In this document: positions 24,570 to 33,415 of the stretch, piece after piece | How the letters are laid out: each line of letters starts with the position of its first letter | Numbering within the stretch: position 1 is the stretch's first letter | Assembly (NCBI GenBank): GCA_017432325.1 | Contig: JAFRJJ010000060.1 | Span: forward strand, 1 to 60,518 | Direction: 5' to 3' | From: Solobacterium sp. | Lineage (GTDB): Bacteria; Bacillota_I; Bacilli_A; Erysipelotrichales; Erysipelotrichaceae | DNA length: 60,518 nucleotides | Translations under genes and position numbers: made by a program | The notes under the pieces: model-generated | What the model was told of the DNA's origin: nothing | What the model saw: the letters and a program-made list of their open reading frames with translations, nothing else | Database searches by the model: none

Positions 24570-25856
24570 ATGGATGATGGCGGTAGTATAACGCCCCTGC
24601 TTATTACGATACTGCTGATATTATTCGCGGATTTTGCTGCGGTCAGCGAAACAGCTCTGGCATCGGTTTCAAAGGTCAGAATGAAAACGCTTGCGGACCG
24701 CGGAGATCAGAGAGCACAGCAAGTCCTGGATGCTTTGGATAATTTTGACCGTACGATCAGTACCCTGCTGATCTGCACGAATATAGCGCACCTGGCGGTT
24801 GCGTCCATCGTTACGGTGGAGGTGACGAAACGCTGGGGTCTTTCTGCTGTAACCCTGTCGACACTGATCACATCCCTTGTCGTATTCTTTGCGGCGGAGA
24901 TGCTGCCGAAAAGCATTGCCAAGAAATACAGTGAAAAACTGTCACTCTGGTGCATACCGTTCCTGACATTCCTGATCGGACTGTCCCGCCCGGTCTCCCT
25001 GCTGCTCGCGGCGATCGGAACCTTCGCGTCCCGCTTCGTCAAAGGGGATCCACCTGTCTCGGCAACGGAAGAAGAGATCCAGGATATCATTGAAGACATG
25101 ACGGAAGAGGGTACTCTTGATGAAGAACACGGGGACCTCATTTCGTCGGCGCTTGAATTCAATGACCTGACTGTGGAAAGCATCCTGACACCGCGTGTTG
25201 ATGTATGCGCGCTTGATATCGACGCTTCACCCGAGGAGATGCTGGAAGAGATCCGTACCCAGAATCACAGCCGTCTGCCGGTATATGAAGGCAACATCGA
25301 CCACATCATCGGCATTCTTCAGATCAGAAAGTATATCCGCTCTTATCTGAAAGAAGGCGCTTCGGTAGATGTCCGTTCCATGCTCGATGAACCGTTCTAC
25401 GTAACGGAAAACGCCAAGATCGATGAACTGCTGCCGAAAATGAGCCGTGAACGGCAGAGCATTGCGATCGTTACGGACCATTACGGAGGAACTGTCGGCA
25501 TCGTGACGACAGAAGACATCCTGGAAACACTGGTCGGTGATATCTGGGATGAAGATGATGTTGTGGAAGATCCCTGCATCGATCTGAAAAACGGCAGCTG
25601 GCTCGTGGATGCCGAAGAAACGGTTACGGATACATTCTGGAATATCGGCTTTGACAATCCGGAAGAAGATGAATCCCTGTCCAACAAACGTATCGGTGAA
25701 TGGGTGTTCGAACACTTCCAGGAAGTTCCTTCAGTACAGGAATCCTTTGATTATCACGGACTGAAGGTATCTGTTGCCAGCATGGACCATAACAGGATCC
25801 TGAAGGTCATGATCAGACTGCCGAAGGATAAGAAGGAAGGAGAGGAAACAGTATGA
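24570..25856 (+). CDS. CNNM-type membrane protein with CBS and CorC/HlyC domains (first copy)
   Basis: A 428-residue protein. The N-terminal DUF21/CNNM membrane domain covers about residues 1-170 with four hydrophobic segments (LLITILLILFADFAAVSETAL first). A tandem CBS pair near 190-325 (ESILTPRVDV, then TDHYGGTVGIVTTEDILETLVGDIWDE) and a C-terminal CorC_HlyC domain follow. The family is implicated in magnesium and divalent-cation efflux and is often labelled hemolysin III-like, which is misleading. The ATG at 24570 follows AGGAGG. An upstream in-frame ATG at 24486 would overlap the terminator and promoter. It overlaps the second copy by ATGA. Confidence 0.92.
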   Translation: MDDGGSITPLLITILLILFADFAAVSETALASVSKVRMKTLADRGDQRAQQVLDALDNFDRTISTLLICTNIAHLAVASIVTVEVTKRWGLSAVTLSTLITSLVVFFAAEMLPKSIAKKYSEKLSLWCIPFLTFLIGLSRPVSLLLAAIGTFASRFVKGDPPVSATEEEIQDIIEDMTEEGTLDEEHGDLISSALEFNDLTVESILTPRVDVCALDIDASPEEMLEEIRTQNHSRLPVYEGNIDHIIGILQIRKYIRSYLKEGASVDVRSMLDEPFYVTENAKIDELLPKMSRERQSIAIVTDHYGGTVGIVTTEDILETLVGDIWDEDDVVEDPCIDLKNGSWLVDAEETVTDTFWNIGFDNPEEDESLSNKRIGEWVFEHFQEVPSVQESFDYHGLKVSVASMDHNRILKVMIRLPKDKKEGEETV

Positions 25857-27118
25857 CGATCTATTTCGTAATTGCCGGAATCGTCCTGTGCATTTATCTG
25901 TCCAACTTCTTCTCCGGCGCAGAAATGGCATATTCTTCCTGCAACCTGCTCCGTCTGGAGAATGAACGTGATGCCGGTTCCGTACCGGCAGCGATCGCTG
26001 TTTATATTGCAGAGCATTTTGATGACGCGCTGAGTTCGATCCTGATCGGAAACAACCTTGTCAACATTGCCAGCTCATCGCTCGCTACAGTCGCGGTCCT
26101 GCTGCTGACGGGGAGCGATGAAATGACATGGCTGGCGACACTGGTTCTGACGATCCTTGTCATTATCTTCGGTGAGACCATTCCCAAGATCACTGTTAAA
26201 AAAGGTGCGAACAGGTTTGCGATGAAATACGCGTATCCCATCAGGATCCTGATGTTCATCCTGAAACCCGTTGTGGTGATCGTTGTCGGGCTGGTGAATC
26301 TGCTGACCCTGTTCATGAAAGGGGAAGCCGATCCGGAAGATACAGATGAGAAGGTAGAAGAACTGCAGTCGATCATTGAAACGGCAGAAAACGAAGATGT
26401 CATCGATGAAGAAGAGAGCGAACTGGTACAGGCCGCGATCCATTTTTCGGATGTATCCGCCTCGGAAGCGATGACTGCCAGGGTCGATGTGCTTGCGATC
26501 GATATTGACAGTGTCTGGCAGGATATCCTGGATGTCATTGAGGAAACGCACTATACGCGTATTCCCGTATATGAAGGCAGTATCGACCATATTATCGGCG
26601 TTCTGCATATGAACAGATTCCTGAAGGCACTGACGGAGAATGATTATGTGGATATCCGCTCACTGCTGATGGAACCCTGCTATGTCTATAAAACGACGAA
26701 GCTTCCGGAAGTACTGAACACATTCCGCAAAGCTCGCCAGCATCTTGCGGTCGTTGTGGACGAGTACGGCGGAACACAGGGCATCATTTCCATGGAAGAC
26801 GTTCTGGAACAGGTCGTCGGCGATATCTGGGATGAAAGTGATACCGTCCAGGATGAAGTGGTGCAGAGAACGGAAACGGAATATGAGATCGACGGCGATA
26901 TGCCGATCACCAGCTTCCTGGATCTGCTCGGCATCCGCGAAGATGACTTTGACTGTGAAAGCGAAACAGTAGGCGGCTGGACGATCGAGCACTACGGAAC
27001 ATTCCCCAAACCGGGAAATTCATTCAATGACCATGGATTTACCCTGACGGTCCTTGTGATGGGCGACCACCGTGTCGAGAAGGTCCTGGTAAAACTGGAT
27101 CAGGAAGAAGAAAAGTAA
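25853..27118 (+). CDS. CNNM-type membrane protein with CBS and CorC/HlyC domains (second copy)
   Basis: A 421-residue paralogue of the preceding protein with the same order: DUF21/CNNM membrane domain (about 1-165), CBS pair (about 185-320, with DEYGGTQGIISMEDVLEQVVGDIWDE) and a C-terminal CorC_HlyC domain. Coupled translation (ATGA) suggests that the two copies make a heteromeric complex. Such tandem pairs are common in Bacillota. A magnesium or divalent-cation transport role is family inference. Confidence 0.92.
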   Translation: MTIYFVIAGIVLCIYLSNFFSGAEMAYSSCNLLRLENERDAGSVPAAIAVYIAEHFDDALSSILIGNNLVNIASSSLATVAVLLLTGSDEMTWLATLVLTILVIIFGETIPKITVKKGANRFAMKYAYPIRILMFILKPVVVIVVGLVNLLTLFMKGEADPEDTDEKVEELQSIIETAENEDVIDEEESELVQAAIHFSDVSASEAMTARVDVLAIDIDSVWQDILDVIEETHYTRIPVYEGSIDHIIGVLHMNRFLKALTENDYVDIRSLLMEPCYVYKTTKLPEVLNTFRKARQHLAVVVDEYGGTQGIISMEDVLEQVVGDIWDESDTVQDEVVQRTETEYEIDGDMPITSFLDLLGIREDDFDCESETVGGWTIEHYGTFPKPGNSFNDHGFTLTVLVMGDHRVEKVLVKLDQEEEK

Positions 27119-27125
27119 ATACAGC

Positions 27126-27169
27126 AGAAGGTTTCCCGAGAACTGCCGGTTCAAGGGAAACCTTCTTTC
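27126..27169 (+). terminator. Terminator after the CNNM operon
   Basis: AGAAGGTTTCCC (27126-27137) pairs with GGGAAACCTTCT (27155-27166), a 12-base perfect stem followed by a short T-run. Confidence 0.85.
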
Positions 27170-27276
27170 CTGTTAAGTGAGTATACGCTAGTGTTCTGCG
27201 GATCATGAAAAGCAGGCAGCGGTTCCGCTGAAACGATCAGAAGAAGAAAATATGCATGATGACGCAAAAAAAATGA

Positions 27277-27305
27277 TTGCCTTTGTGTCTCTGTTCCGCT
27301 ATAAT
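27277..27305 (+). promoter_or_regulatory. Promoter of the rpsF-ssb-rpsR operon
   Basis: TTGCCT (27277-27282), a 17-base spacer and consensus TATAAT (27300-27305). It gives a leader of about 60 bases. Confidence 0.8.
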
Positions 27306-27329
27306 CTTCTTCGCGAGTAGAGAAATCTG

Positions 27330-27365
27330 CTCCTTGCCAGAAATGGCCGTATAGACCAGAAGGAG
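27330..27365 (+). ncRNA. Likely S6:S18 autoregulatory mRNA leader
   Basis: CTCCTT (27330-27335) pairs with AAGGAG (27360-27365), which is the rpsF Shine-Dalgarno. Stacked directly inside is GCCA-GAAA-TGGC (27336-27347) with a GAAA tetraloop. On its 3' side is an asymmetric bulge containing Cys-free bases CCG (27347-27349, the first C shared with the stem). A paired lower stem, a short upper hairpin and a CCG-bearing bulge are the known features of the S6:S18-binding leader of bacterial rpsF operons. Binding of surplus S6:S18 would hide the ribosome binding site. Confidence 0.6.
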
Positions 27366-27374
27366 GTGTACAAG

Positions 27375-27683
27375 ATGAAAAAGTATGAAGTCATGTACAT
27401 CGTCAATGCGAATGTTGAAGAAGAAAAGCGCACTGCTCTGATCGAATCCCTGGCTGGAATTATCACAGACCACGGCGGAAAGATCACAAAGACAAACGAG
27501 TGGGGCATGCGCGACTTCGCTTACGAAATTGACGACATGACCAAAGGTTACTATGTAGTAGTAAACTTTGAGGCCGACAACGAATGCGTAGCAGAATTTG
27601 ACCGTCTGATGCGTATCAACGCAAATGTTGTTCGTTTCCTGATTACCCGTGACGAAGCTCCGGTTCAGGAGGCAAAGAAGTGA
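27375..27683 (+). CDS. rpsF: 30S ribosomal protein S6
   Basis: A 102-residue ribosomal protein (MKKYEVMYIVNANVEEEK, GMRDFAYEIDDMTKGYYVV), which binds the 16S platform together with S18. The ATG at 27375 is chosen over the GTG at 27366 because AGGAGGTG is correctly spaced only for the former. It is first in rpsF-ssb-rpsR and overlaps ssb. The upstream leader appears to be autoregulatory. Confidence 0.97.
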   Translation: MKKYEVMYIVNANVEEEKRTALIESLAGIITDHGGKITKTNEWGMRDFAYEIDDMTKGYYVVVNFEADNECVAEFDRLMRINANVVRFLITRDEAPVQEAKK

Positions 27684-28156
27684 ATCGTGTCGAATTAGTG
27701 GGCAGACTGACGAAAGATGTAGAAGTCAGAAAGACACAGAGTAATCTTTCTGTAGCATCATTCACAGTTGCCTGTGATCGCCGCGTTTCCAGAGATCAGC
27801 AGAATCAGGGCCAGCAGACAGCTGATTTTATCAGCTGTGTAGCCTGGAGACAGACAGCTGATTTCCTTGGCTCCTATGCACGCAAAGGCGCAATGGTCGC
27901 AGTTGAGGGAAGAATTCAGACCCGCAATTACGATGACCGCGACGGCAAGCGTGTATATGTAACAGAAGTCGTAGCTGATCACGTTCAGCTTTTGGAATCA
28001 CGTTCTCAGTCTCAGGCAAGGCAGGACACAGCTCCGACTTATCCTTCCTACCAGAGTGAACCGCAGAACGATCCGTTCGGAACAAATGATTTCAACAGTG
28101 CTGACTTTAACACAGGGCCGGGTCTTGATATTTCAAGCGATGACCTGCCTTTCTAA
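27680..28156 (+). CDS. ssb: Single-stranded DNA-binding protein
   Basis: A 158-residue SSB with an N-terminal OB fold (about 1-108: MNRVELVGRLTKDVEVR, FISCVAWRQTADFL, VAVEGRIQTRNYDDRDGKRV) and a flexible Gln/Asn/Ser-rich linker ending in the partner-binding tip Asp-Asp-Leu-Pro-Phe. It starts at a GTG overlapping the rpsF stop by four bases, so it is translationally coupled. Its position between rpsF and rpsR is the standard one. Confidence 0.97.
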   Translation: MNRVELVGRLTKDVEVRKTQSNLSVASFTVACDRRVSRDQQNQGQQTADFISCVAWRQTADFLGSYARKGAMVAVEGRIQTRNYDDRDGKRVYVTEVVADHVQLLESRSQSQARQDTAPTYPSYQSEPQNDPFGTNDFNSADFNTGPGLDISSDDLPF

Positions 28157-28174
28157 GAAACGAAGGAGAAAAAC

Positions 28175-28405
28175 ATGGCTTACAGGAAACAGAGAATGGG
28201 TGGCCGTAAAGTTTGCTACTTTACAAAAAACAACATCACCTATATCGACTATAAGGATGTCGAACTTCTGAAGAAGTTCATTGGCACAAACGGAAAGATC
28301 CTTCCGAGACGTGTCACGGGTACAAAGGCAAAGTATCAGCGTATGCTGGCTGTTGCGATCAAGCGTGCCCGTCAGATGGCACTCCTGCCTTACGTCGGAG
28401 AGTAA
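28175..28405 (+). CDS. rpsR: 30S ribosomal protein S18
   Basis: A 76-residue S18 ([52 protein letters not shown]). It has a single cysteine, so it is the zinc-independent form. AAGGAG precedes the ATG. It is the last gene of the operon, followed by a strong terminator. Confidence 0.97.
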   Translation: MAYRKQRMGGRKVCYFTKNNITYIDYKDVELLKKFIGTNGKILPRRVTGTKAKYQRMLAVAIKRARQMALLPYVGE

Positions 28406-28415
28406 CAAGCACATT

Positions 28416-28440
28416 GCCGTCAGAAATGACGGCTTTTGTT
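28416..28440 (+). terminator. Terminator of the rpsF operon
   Basis: GCCGTCA (28416-28422) pairs with TGACGGC (28427-28433) around a GAAA loop, followed by a T-rich run. Confidence 0.9.
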
Positions 28441-28489
28441 TTGGATTAAATACAGTTAACATATTATGTAAAGATTCTGGGGAGGTTAT

Positions 28490-29947
28490 ATGCGTCTTGA
28501 AAAAAGAAAAGCAGCGGAATATGCGGTATATGTCATACTGTTTCTGTTTTTTGTACTGATATTTCACTGGTCACCGCTTGCCGGGGATGACTGGGTCTAC
28601 GCCAGTGAAGTACGTTATTCCAATGCGATCGCGCAGACGGCATATGCGTATATGACATGGTCAGGCAGGGTCCTGAGTGAATTCTGGGGTTTTGTATTTA
28701 CCGACCGCAAGATCATATGGGAGATCTCCGGAGCGCTTCTGATGGTACTGACGGTATGGGCTGTTCTGAAACTGGAGCGGAAGCCGTACCGGATCACGGA
28801 TGTTCTGTTTGCTGTATTCCTGGTCCTGACGGTACCGCGGATGATCCGTACACAGACTTATACGTTTGCTGTTGGTTATGCGGCATACTTTATACCGATC
28901 CCGCTCTGGCTGATCCATCTGAACCTGCTGAAAGGATATCTGTTTGAGGACAGAAAGTCTGCAGGCAGTGTGATAATAATGGCCATCCTGAGTGTTATCA
29001 TACCGCTGCATATGGAAAACATGTCAGTACTTCTGGCGTTTACAAACTTCGCGGCAGTCGTATACGCGCTGTATATGAAGAAGTGTGACAGGAATCTGTG
29101 GATCCTGCTGGGATGTGCGGCTGTCGGCTGTCTGATCATGTTCCTGGCTCCCGGAACAGCCGTCAGGCTGGAAGATGATTTCTCACAGACGGAAGCACTG
29201 AATCTGTCCCGTATCGTGAATAACTGGAAGCCGTTCCTCTATATGTCGCTGTATTTTGCGGACGCGGTCAACACATGCCTGTGCGTGATCATGGCCGCAA
29301 AGCTCTGGTTCCGGGAAAACAGGAGCCGTACTGATCTTTTGTGCATCGCTGTATTCGCGGCGGAACTGGTCCTGACAGGGACGAACGGTTTCGCGAATCC
29401 CTTCATCGATACGCTCTGGTGCGTCATCTGGTACGGAACACTGATCTATGTACTTCGCAGCAATCCGCTGCAGGTATTCCTGGTGCTCGGCTGTCTGGCG
29501 GCCGACGGGATCATGGTGCTTTCACCAAGCTTTCCCGAACGTACCGCGGTATACGGCGTATACTGCATGATCGCTCTGACAAGCCTGCTGCTGCGCGAGC
29601 TTCCGCTGCGCATCAGACTTGAAAAAGCGCTGACATGCCTGTGCGCGGTTGGTGTCCTGCTCGGCTTTGCGCACTTCGGAAGGATCTATTATCTGGTACA
29701 TCAGATCAACGTTGTCCGCATTGCCCAGGTCAGATATTATCAGAAGCGTCCCGATACAGGAGAAGCCTGGTTCCTGGCATATCCCCCGGGAACGATCCAT
29801 TCAGCCAACATCGATTATGAAGAAGATGTTGATCACATATGGGGTTTCAAGGAATATTATTACCTGAATCAGGCCATGCATCTGAATTTCTACTACCTGG
29901 AGAATTATGACAGACAGTCGATCATGGCTGAGCTGCCAGAAGAGTAA
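28490..29947 (+). CDS. Polytopic membrane protein, DUF6056/GT-C-like glycosyltransferase
   Basis: A 485-residue integral membrane protein with about ten to twelve hydrophobic helices. The first extracellular loop has Leu-Ala-Gly-Asp-Asp-Trp near residues 29-34, followed by SGRVLSEFWG. The paired acidic residues after the first helix resemble the catalytic loop of GT-C glycosyltransferases and of DUF6056 proteins. A role in cell-surface polysaccharide or lipid glycosylation is inference. GGGGAGG precedes the ATG. It is monocistronic, with its own terminator. Confidence 0.7.
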   Translation: MRLEKRKAAEYAVYVILFLFFVLIFHWSPLAGDDWVYASEVRYSNAIAQTAYAYMTWSGRVLSEFWGFVFTDRKIIWEISGALLMVLTVWAVLKLERKPYRITDVLFAVFLVLTVPRMIRTQTYTFAVGYAAYFIPIPLWLIHLNLLKGYLFEDRKSAGSVIIMAILSVIIPLHMENMSVLLAFTNFAAVVYALYMKKCDRNLWILLGCAAVGCLIMFLAPGTAVRLEDDFSQTEALNLSRIVNNWKPFLYMSLYFADAVNTCLCVIMAAKLWFRENRSRTDLLCIAVFAAELVLTGTNGFANPFIDTLWCVIWYGTLIYVLRSNPLQVFLVLGCLAADGIMVLSPSFPERTAVYGVYCMIALTSLLLRELPLRIRLEKALTCLCAVGVLLGFAHFGRIYYLVHQINVVRIAQVRYYQKRPDTGEAWFLAYPPGTIHSANIDYEEDVDHIWGFKEYYYLNQAMHLNFYYLENYDRQSIMAELPEE

Positions 29948-29952
29948 ACACT

Positions 29953-29972
29953 GCCGGCGGAAGCCGGCTTTT
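29953..29972 (+). terminator. Terminator after the DUF6056-like gene
   Basis: GCCGGC (29953-29958), GGAA loop, GCCGGC (29963-29968), then TTTT. Confidence 0.8.
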
Positions 29973-30023
29973 GTGACGGAATTCTGAAAATCACGCGTCA
30001 TAAGGTGTTGAAATTTCGTAGTA

Positions 30024-30032
30024 TGCTATAAT
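30024..30032 (+). promoter_or_regulatory. Extended -10 promoter of the yybS-gdpP-rplI-dnaB operon
   Basis: TGC-TATAAT (30024-30032) is an extended -10 with a consensus hexamer. A second TATACT lies at 30066-30071, but it is too close to the ATG at 30083 to leave a ribosome binding site. Confidence 0.6.
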
Positions 30033-30082
30033 AACTTGGTCCGATTCCGGATGATTTGTTTTTAGTATACTCAGGAGCAGAA

Positions 30083-31030
30083 ATGAACAGTAATGTAAGA
30101 AAAATTACAGACGGCGCGATGATGTGCGCGATCATTGGCGTGATGCTTGTCGCAGACCGTTTCCTCGGCGGATTCTTTTCCGGGACTTTTATGTTTGTGC
30201 TTCCGCTCCCGATGGTATTCTTTTCCACAAAGTACGGTATGAGAGACAGCTGGATGGTCCTTGCGGCGATGTCATTCCTTGCGTTTATCATCAGCGGACC
30301 GCAGATGCTGTTCTATATCGCGGCAGAAGGACTGCTCGGCCTGATCTACGGAGCAGGCGTACATGATCATAAACCTGCGGAGCATCTGATCATCAGCGCT
30401 ATCGTGATCGCGGTGTTTGTCAATGTCATCAGTATGGTCGTTCTGGCAGCCTTCTTCGGATACGATCTGACGGAAGACATCGCATACATGCAGAACTTTA
30501 TGGAAAGCACCGCAGCAGCTTCAGGCGTCGCGGTTCCTCCTACACTGACAAATGCCGAGACATTGAAGACGCTCCTGATCGTCGGTGCTGTTATAACAGG
30601 CATCCTGGAAGGCTTTGTAACGCATATGCTCTCCAGGATCATGATGAAGCGTCTGCGCCTGCGCGTAGAACCGATCAGGCCTGTCGCTTACTACTATCCG
30701 CCCAAATGGACCGGTTATCTGGGATTTGCCGGATTTGTCGCATATGAATATGCAATGCTGAGACCGTTCGCCGACCCGCTGGCGCAGAACGCGTGTGTCG
30801 GGCTCGGTGTGCTTGGTGTTGTATATCTGCTCGCTTTCGGGTGCGTATTTATCCTGATATTGTTTACGCGCAACAGAAGAAAGGGCTCTCCGATGATCGG
30901 TCTGCTTGCTTTCCTGCTGCTTTTCATAGCACCGATCATGATGGTTATAGTGGGCTTCCTGTATATCACGACTGACATCCATCAGAGGCTGCTGGAAGGA
31001 GATACAACAAATGCAGAAAAAAATGACTGA
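30083..31030 (+). CDS. yybS: DUF2232 membrane protein (YybS-like)
   Basis: A 315-residue membrane protein with about seven or eight helices, belonging to DUF2232. It precedes gdpP, rplI and dnaB, as yybS does in Bacillus. The ATG at 30083 follows CAGGAG. An upstream in-frame ATG at 30056 is unlikely because it precedes this site. Function is unknown. The conserved linkage with a c-di-AMP phosphodiesterase suggests membrane or cell-wall homeostasis, which is only inference. It overlaps gdpP by 20 bases. Confidence 0.85.
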   Translation: MNSNVRKITDGAMMCAIIGVMLVADRFLGGFFSGTFMFVLPLPMVFFSTKYGMRDSWMVLAAMSFLAFIISGPQMLFYIAAEGLLGLIYGAGVHDHKPAEHLIISAIVIAVFVNVISMVVLAAFFGYDLTEDIAYMQNFMESTAAASGVAVPPTLTNAETLKTLLIVGAVITGILEGFVTHMLSRIMMKRLRLRVEPIRPVAYYYPPKWTGYLGFAGFVAYEYAMLRPFADPLAQNACVGLGVLGVVYLLAFGCVFILILFTRNRRKGSPMIGLLAFLLLFIAPIMMVIVGFLYITTDIHQRLLEGDTTNAEKND

Positions 31031-32987
31031 ATTCAGAAGAACAGTCCTGATCGTTCTGGCAGTTCAGGCAGGCCTCATTACCCTGTTCTGGGCAGCAATG
31101 GGGAAGACCGCCTTTGTGTCGGTCCTTGTATTTGCGGCAGAAGCGGTCCTCAGCTGGTATCTTCTGGACCATTTTGAAAACTTTACGGTCGAGCATTCCG
31201 CGGGCGTCGGGGAAATGCTGGATCTTGCCAGCAAGGATGCATTCATGTACGGTCAGGTCGGGATCCTGTTCTATGACGATGAGCACATCATCACATGGAT
31301 GAGCGATTTGTTCAAAGAACGCGGCATCAACCGTGTCGGCAGAAAGCTGCTGGTATGGCTGCCCGAAGCGGAGGACCTGATCAGCGGAAGCAGTGATTCC
31401 GAACGTGTACGTCTGGATGACAGATGGTACGAGATCACACGCGCGGAAGACGGACCGATCCTGTATTTCCGGGATGTTACGGACAGGGAAGAGTACCGCA
31501 GCCTGTATCAGGACAGCCGCGCCATTATCGGTATGGCATCGCTCGATAACTATGAAGAAAGTACACAGTACGAAGATGAAGCGGTCGTATCCGCGATCAA
31601 TGTAGCGGTACGCACACCGCTGACGGAATACTGCAGGGAACACGGCATCCTCGTAAAGAGGATCAACAACTACCGGTATCTGCTGGTATTGAATGAAAAG
31701 ATCTTCAGCGCCCTGATGGCAGACCATTTCCAGGTACTGAACACAGTCCGCAAGGCTGCCCAGAAACAGGAAGTTTCCATTACGCTATCCATGGCATTTG
31801 CCAGAGGTGCGGACAGTTATGAGGAACTGGATGAAATGGTCGTCAAGCTCCTTGACCTTGCCCAGAGCCGCGGCGGTGACCAGGTCGCCGTACAGACAGC
31901 CGGAGAAGACGTTCAGTACTTCGGCGGTTCTTCCGAAGCTACCGAGAAGCGCAGCCGTGTCAGAGTCAGAGTCATGGCGCACACGCTCAGGGAAATGATC
32001 CTGAGAAGCTCCAATGTCATTATCTGCGGACACAGGAATGCGGACTTTGACTGCATCGGCTCTGCGATCGGCGCAGCCAGGATCGCGGAAGCGCTGCATA
32101 AGCCCTGCAGCATCATTGCCAAGACCGGCGGCATCGAAGAAAAACTGGGTGCTGTTATCGCGGAAAACCTGGAAGAACTGACCCAGGAAGTCAATTTTGT
32201 CACAGAAAACGAAGCGCTGAATCAGCTGCAGGACAACACGCTTGTGATCATGGTCGATCATCATAATCTCAAGCAGTCCAACGGCTCCAAGGTGCTGGAA
32301 AAAGCAAAGAAGATCGCGATCATCGATCACCACCGCAGATCCACGGAGATCGGTGTGAAACCGATGTTCCTGTATATTGAAGCTGGCGCGAGCAGTGCCT
32401 GTGAGCTGATCACGGAACTGCTGCCGTACATTTCCAACAGGATCGAACTGAGCCCGCTCGACGCTACGATCATGCTGGCGGGAATGACGATCGATACGAG
32501 GAACTTCCGTGTCCGTACCGGAACGAGAACGTTCGACGCGGCCAGCGCGCTGCGCAGATACGGTGCTGATCCGATGATGGTCGGAGAGTACCTCAAGGAC
32601 ACTTATGAGCAGTTTGAACAGAAAACAAACGCGCTGTCCGGAAGCCAGATCTATGAGAACGGTGTGGTGATCACACCGGTCAAAGGCACTGTCCTGTCAC
32701 GTGCCATGATGAGCCAGACAGCAGATACGCTGCTGCAGGTGCAGGGTGTGGAAGCTGTGTTCGTCATTGCGGATGATTCCGACAACGAAACCGCGATCAG
32801 TGCCCGCTCCAACGGAAAGATCAATGTACAGGTGATTATGGAGCGTATGAACGGAGGCGGCCATATGACAGCTGCTGCCATGCAGAGACCCAGATGCAGT
32901 ATCGATGATGTGCATAAGGAACTGCTTGATGTATTGGAAGATTATTTCGGGGAGGCTGAATCAAATGAAAGTAATACTGAAAACTGA
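31011..32987 (+). CDS. gdpP: Cyclic-di-AMP phosphodiesterase GdpP
   Basis: A 658-residue membrane enzyme. Two N-terminal helices (about 12-52) are followed by a PAS-like region (about 80-165), a degenerate GGDEF domain (about 170-300, Arg-Gly-Gly-Asp-Gln in place of GGDEF) and catalytic DHH/DHHA1 domains (about 335-650). Metal ligands appear in GHRNADFDCIGSA, VDHHN and IDHHRR, and the DHHA1 motif is NGGGHMTAAA. It hydrolyses c-di-AMP to pApA. GGAAGGAG precedes the ATG. It is co-transcribed with yybS, rplI and dnaB. Confidence 0.95.
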   Translation: MQKKMTEFRRTVLIVLAVQAGLITLFWAAMGKTAFVSVLVFAAEAVLSWYLLDHFENFTVEHSAGVGEMLDLASKDAFMYGQVGILFYDDEHIITWMSDLFKERGINRVGRKLLVWLPEAEDLISGSSDSERVRLDDRWYEITRAEDGPILYFRDVTDREEYRSLYQDSRAIIGMASLDNYEESTQYEDEAVVSAINVAVRTPLTEYCREHGILVKRINNYRYLLVLNEKIFSALMADHFQVLNTVRKAAQKQEVSITLSMAFARGADSYEELDEMVVKLLDLAQSRGGDQVAVQTAGEDVQYFGGSSEATEKRSRVRVRVMAHTLREMILRSSNVIICGHRNADFDCIGSAIGAARIAEALHKPCSIIAKTGGIEEKLGAVIAENLEELTQEVNFVTENEALNQLQDNTLVIMVDHHNLKQSNGSKVLEKAKKIAIIDHHRRSTEIGVKPMFLYIEAGASSACELITELLPYISNRIELSPLDATIMLAGMTIDTRNFRVRTGTRTFDAASALRRYGADPMMVGEYLKDTYEQFEQKTNALSGSQIYENGVVITPVKGTVLSRAMMSQTADTLLQVQGVEAVFVIADDSDNETAISARSNGKINVQVIMERMNGGGHMTAAAMQRPRCSIDDVHKELLDVLEDYFGEAESNESNTEN

Positions 32988-33411
32988 TGTGAAGAAAGTC
33001 GGAAAACGCGGCGAGATCGTTGATGTTTCCGACGGTTATGCAAGAAACTATCTGATCGCCAGAGGACTGGCAGTACCGTCCACAGAACGTTCCATGGAGA
33101 TCCTTGCCATTCAGAAGGAAGACGAAAAGAAGCTTGACGAAAAGAACCGCGCAGAAGCACAGGCTCTGGCGGATGAACTTGCGAAGAAAACATTTACGTT
33201 CCAGGTCAATACCGGCAAAGACGGTAAAGTATTCGGATCTGTTTCAACAAAGCAGATCGTCCAGGAACTGCAGAAGCAGAATATCAAGGTCGACAAAAAG
33301 AAGTTCCTTGATACAGCCCCGATCACAGGTCTGGGCGTAACAAAGGTCAGGGTCGAACTTTATAAAGGTGTTGTCGCAACACTGAACATTCAGTTAAAGG
33401 GAAGCGAGTAA
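32965..33411 (+). CDS. rplI: 50S ribosomal protein L9
   Basis: A 148-residue L9 with the N-terminal rRNA-binding domain (MKVILKTDVKKVGKRGEIVD, GYARNYLIARGLA), a long connecting helix, and a C-terminal domain. The ATG at 32965, preceded by GGGGAGG, matches the family start. It overlaps the end of gdpP by 23 bases, so translation is coupled. Confidence 0.97.
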   Translation: MKVILKTDVKKVGKRGEIVDVSDGYARNYLIARGLAVPSTERSMEILAIQKEDEKKLDEKNRAEAQALADELAKKTFTFQVNTGKDGKVFGSVSTKQIVQELQKQNIKVDKKKFLDTAPITGLGVTKVRVELYKGVVATLNIQLKGSE

Positions 33412-33415
33412 ACGT

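Noticed and set aside
24570..27118. Hemolysin function for the two CBS proteins
   Set aside because: The hemolysin label comes from a historical annotation. The DUF21/CNNM plus CBS plus CorC_HlyC layout points to cation transport.
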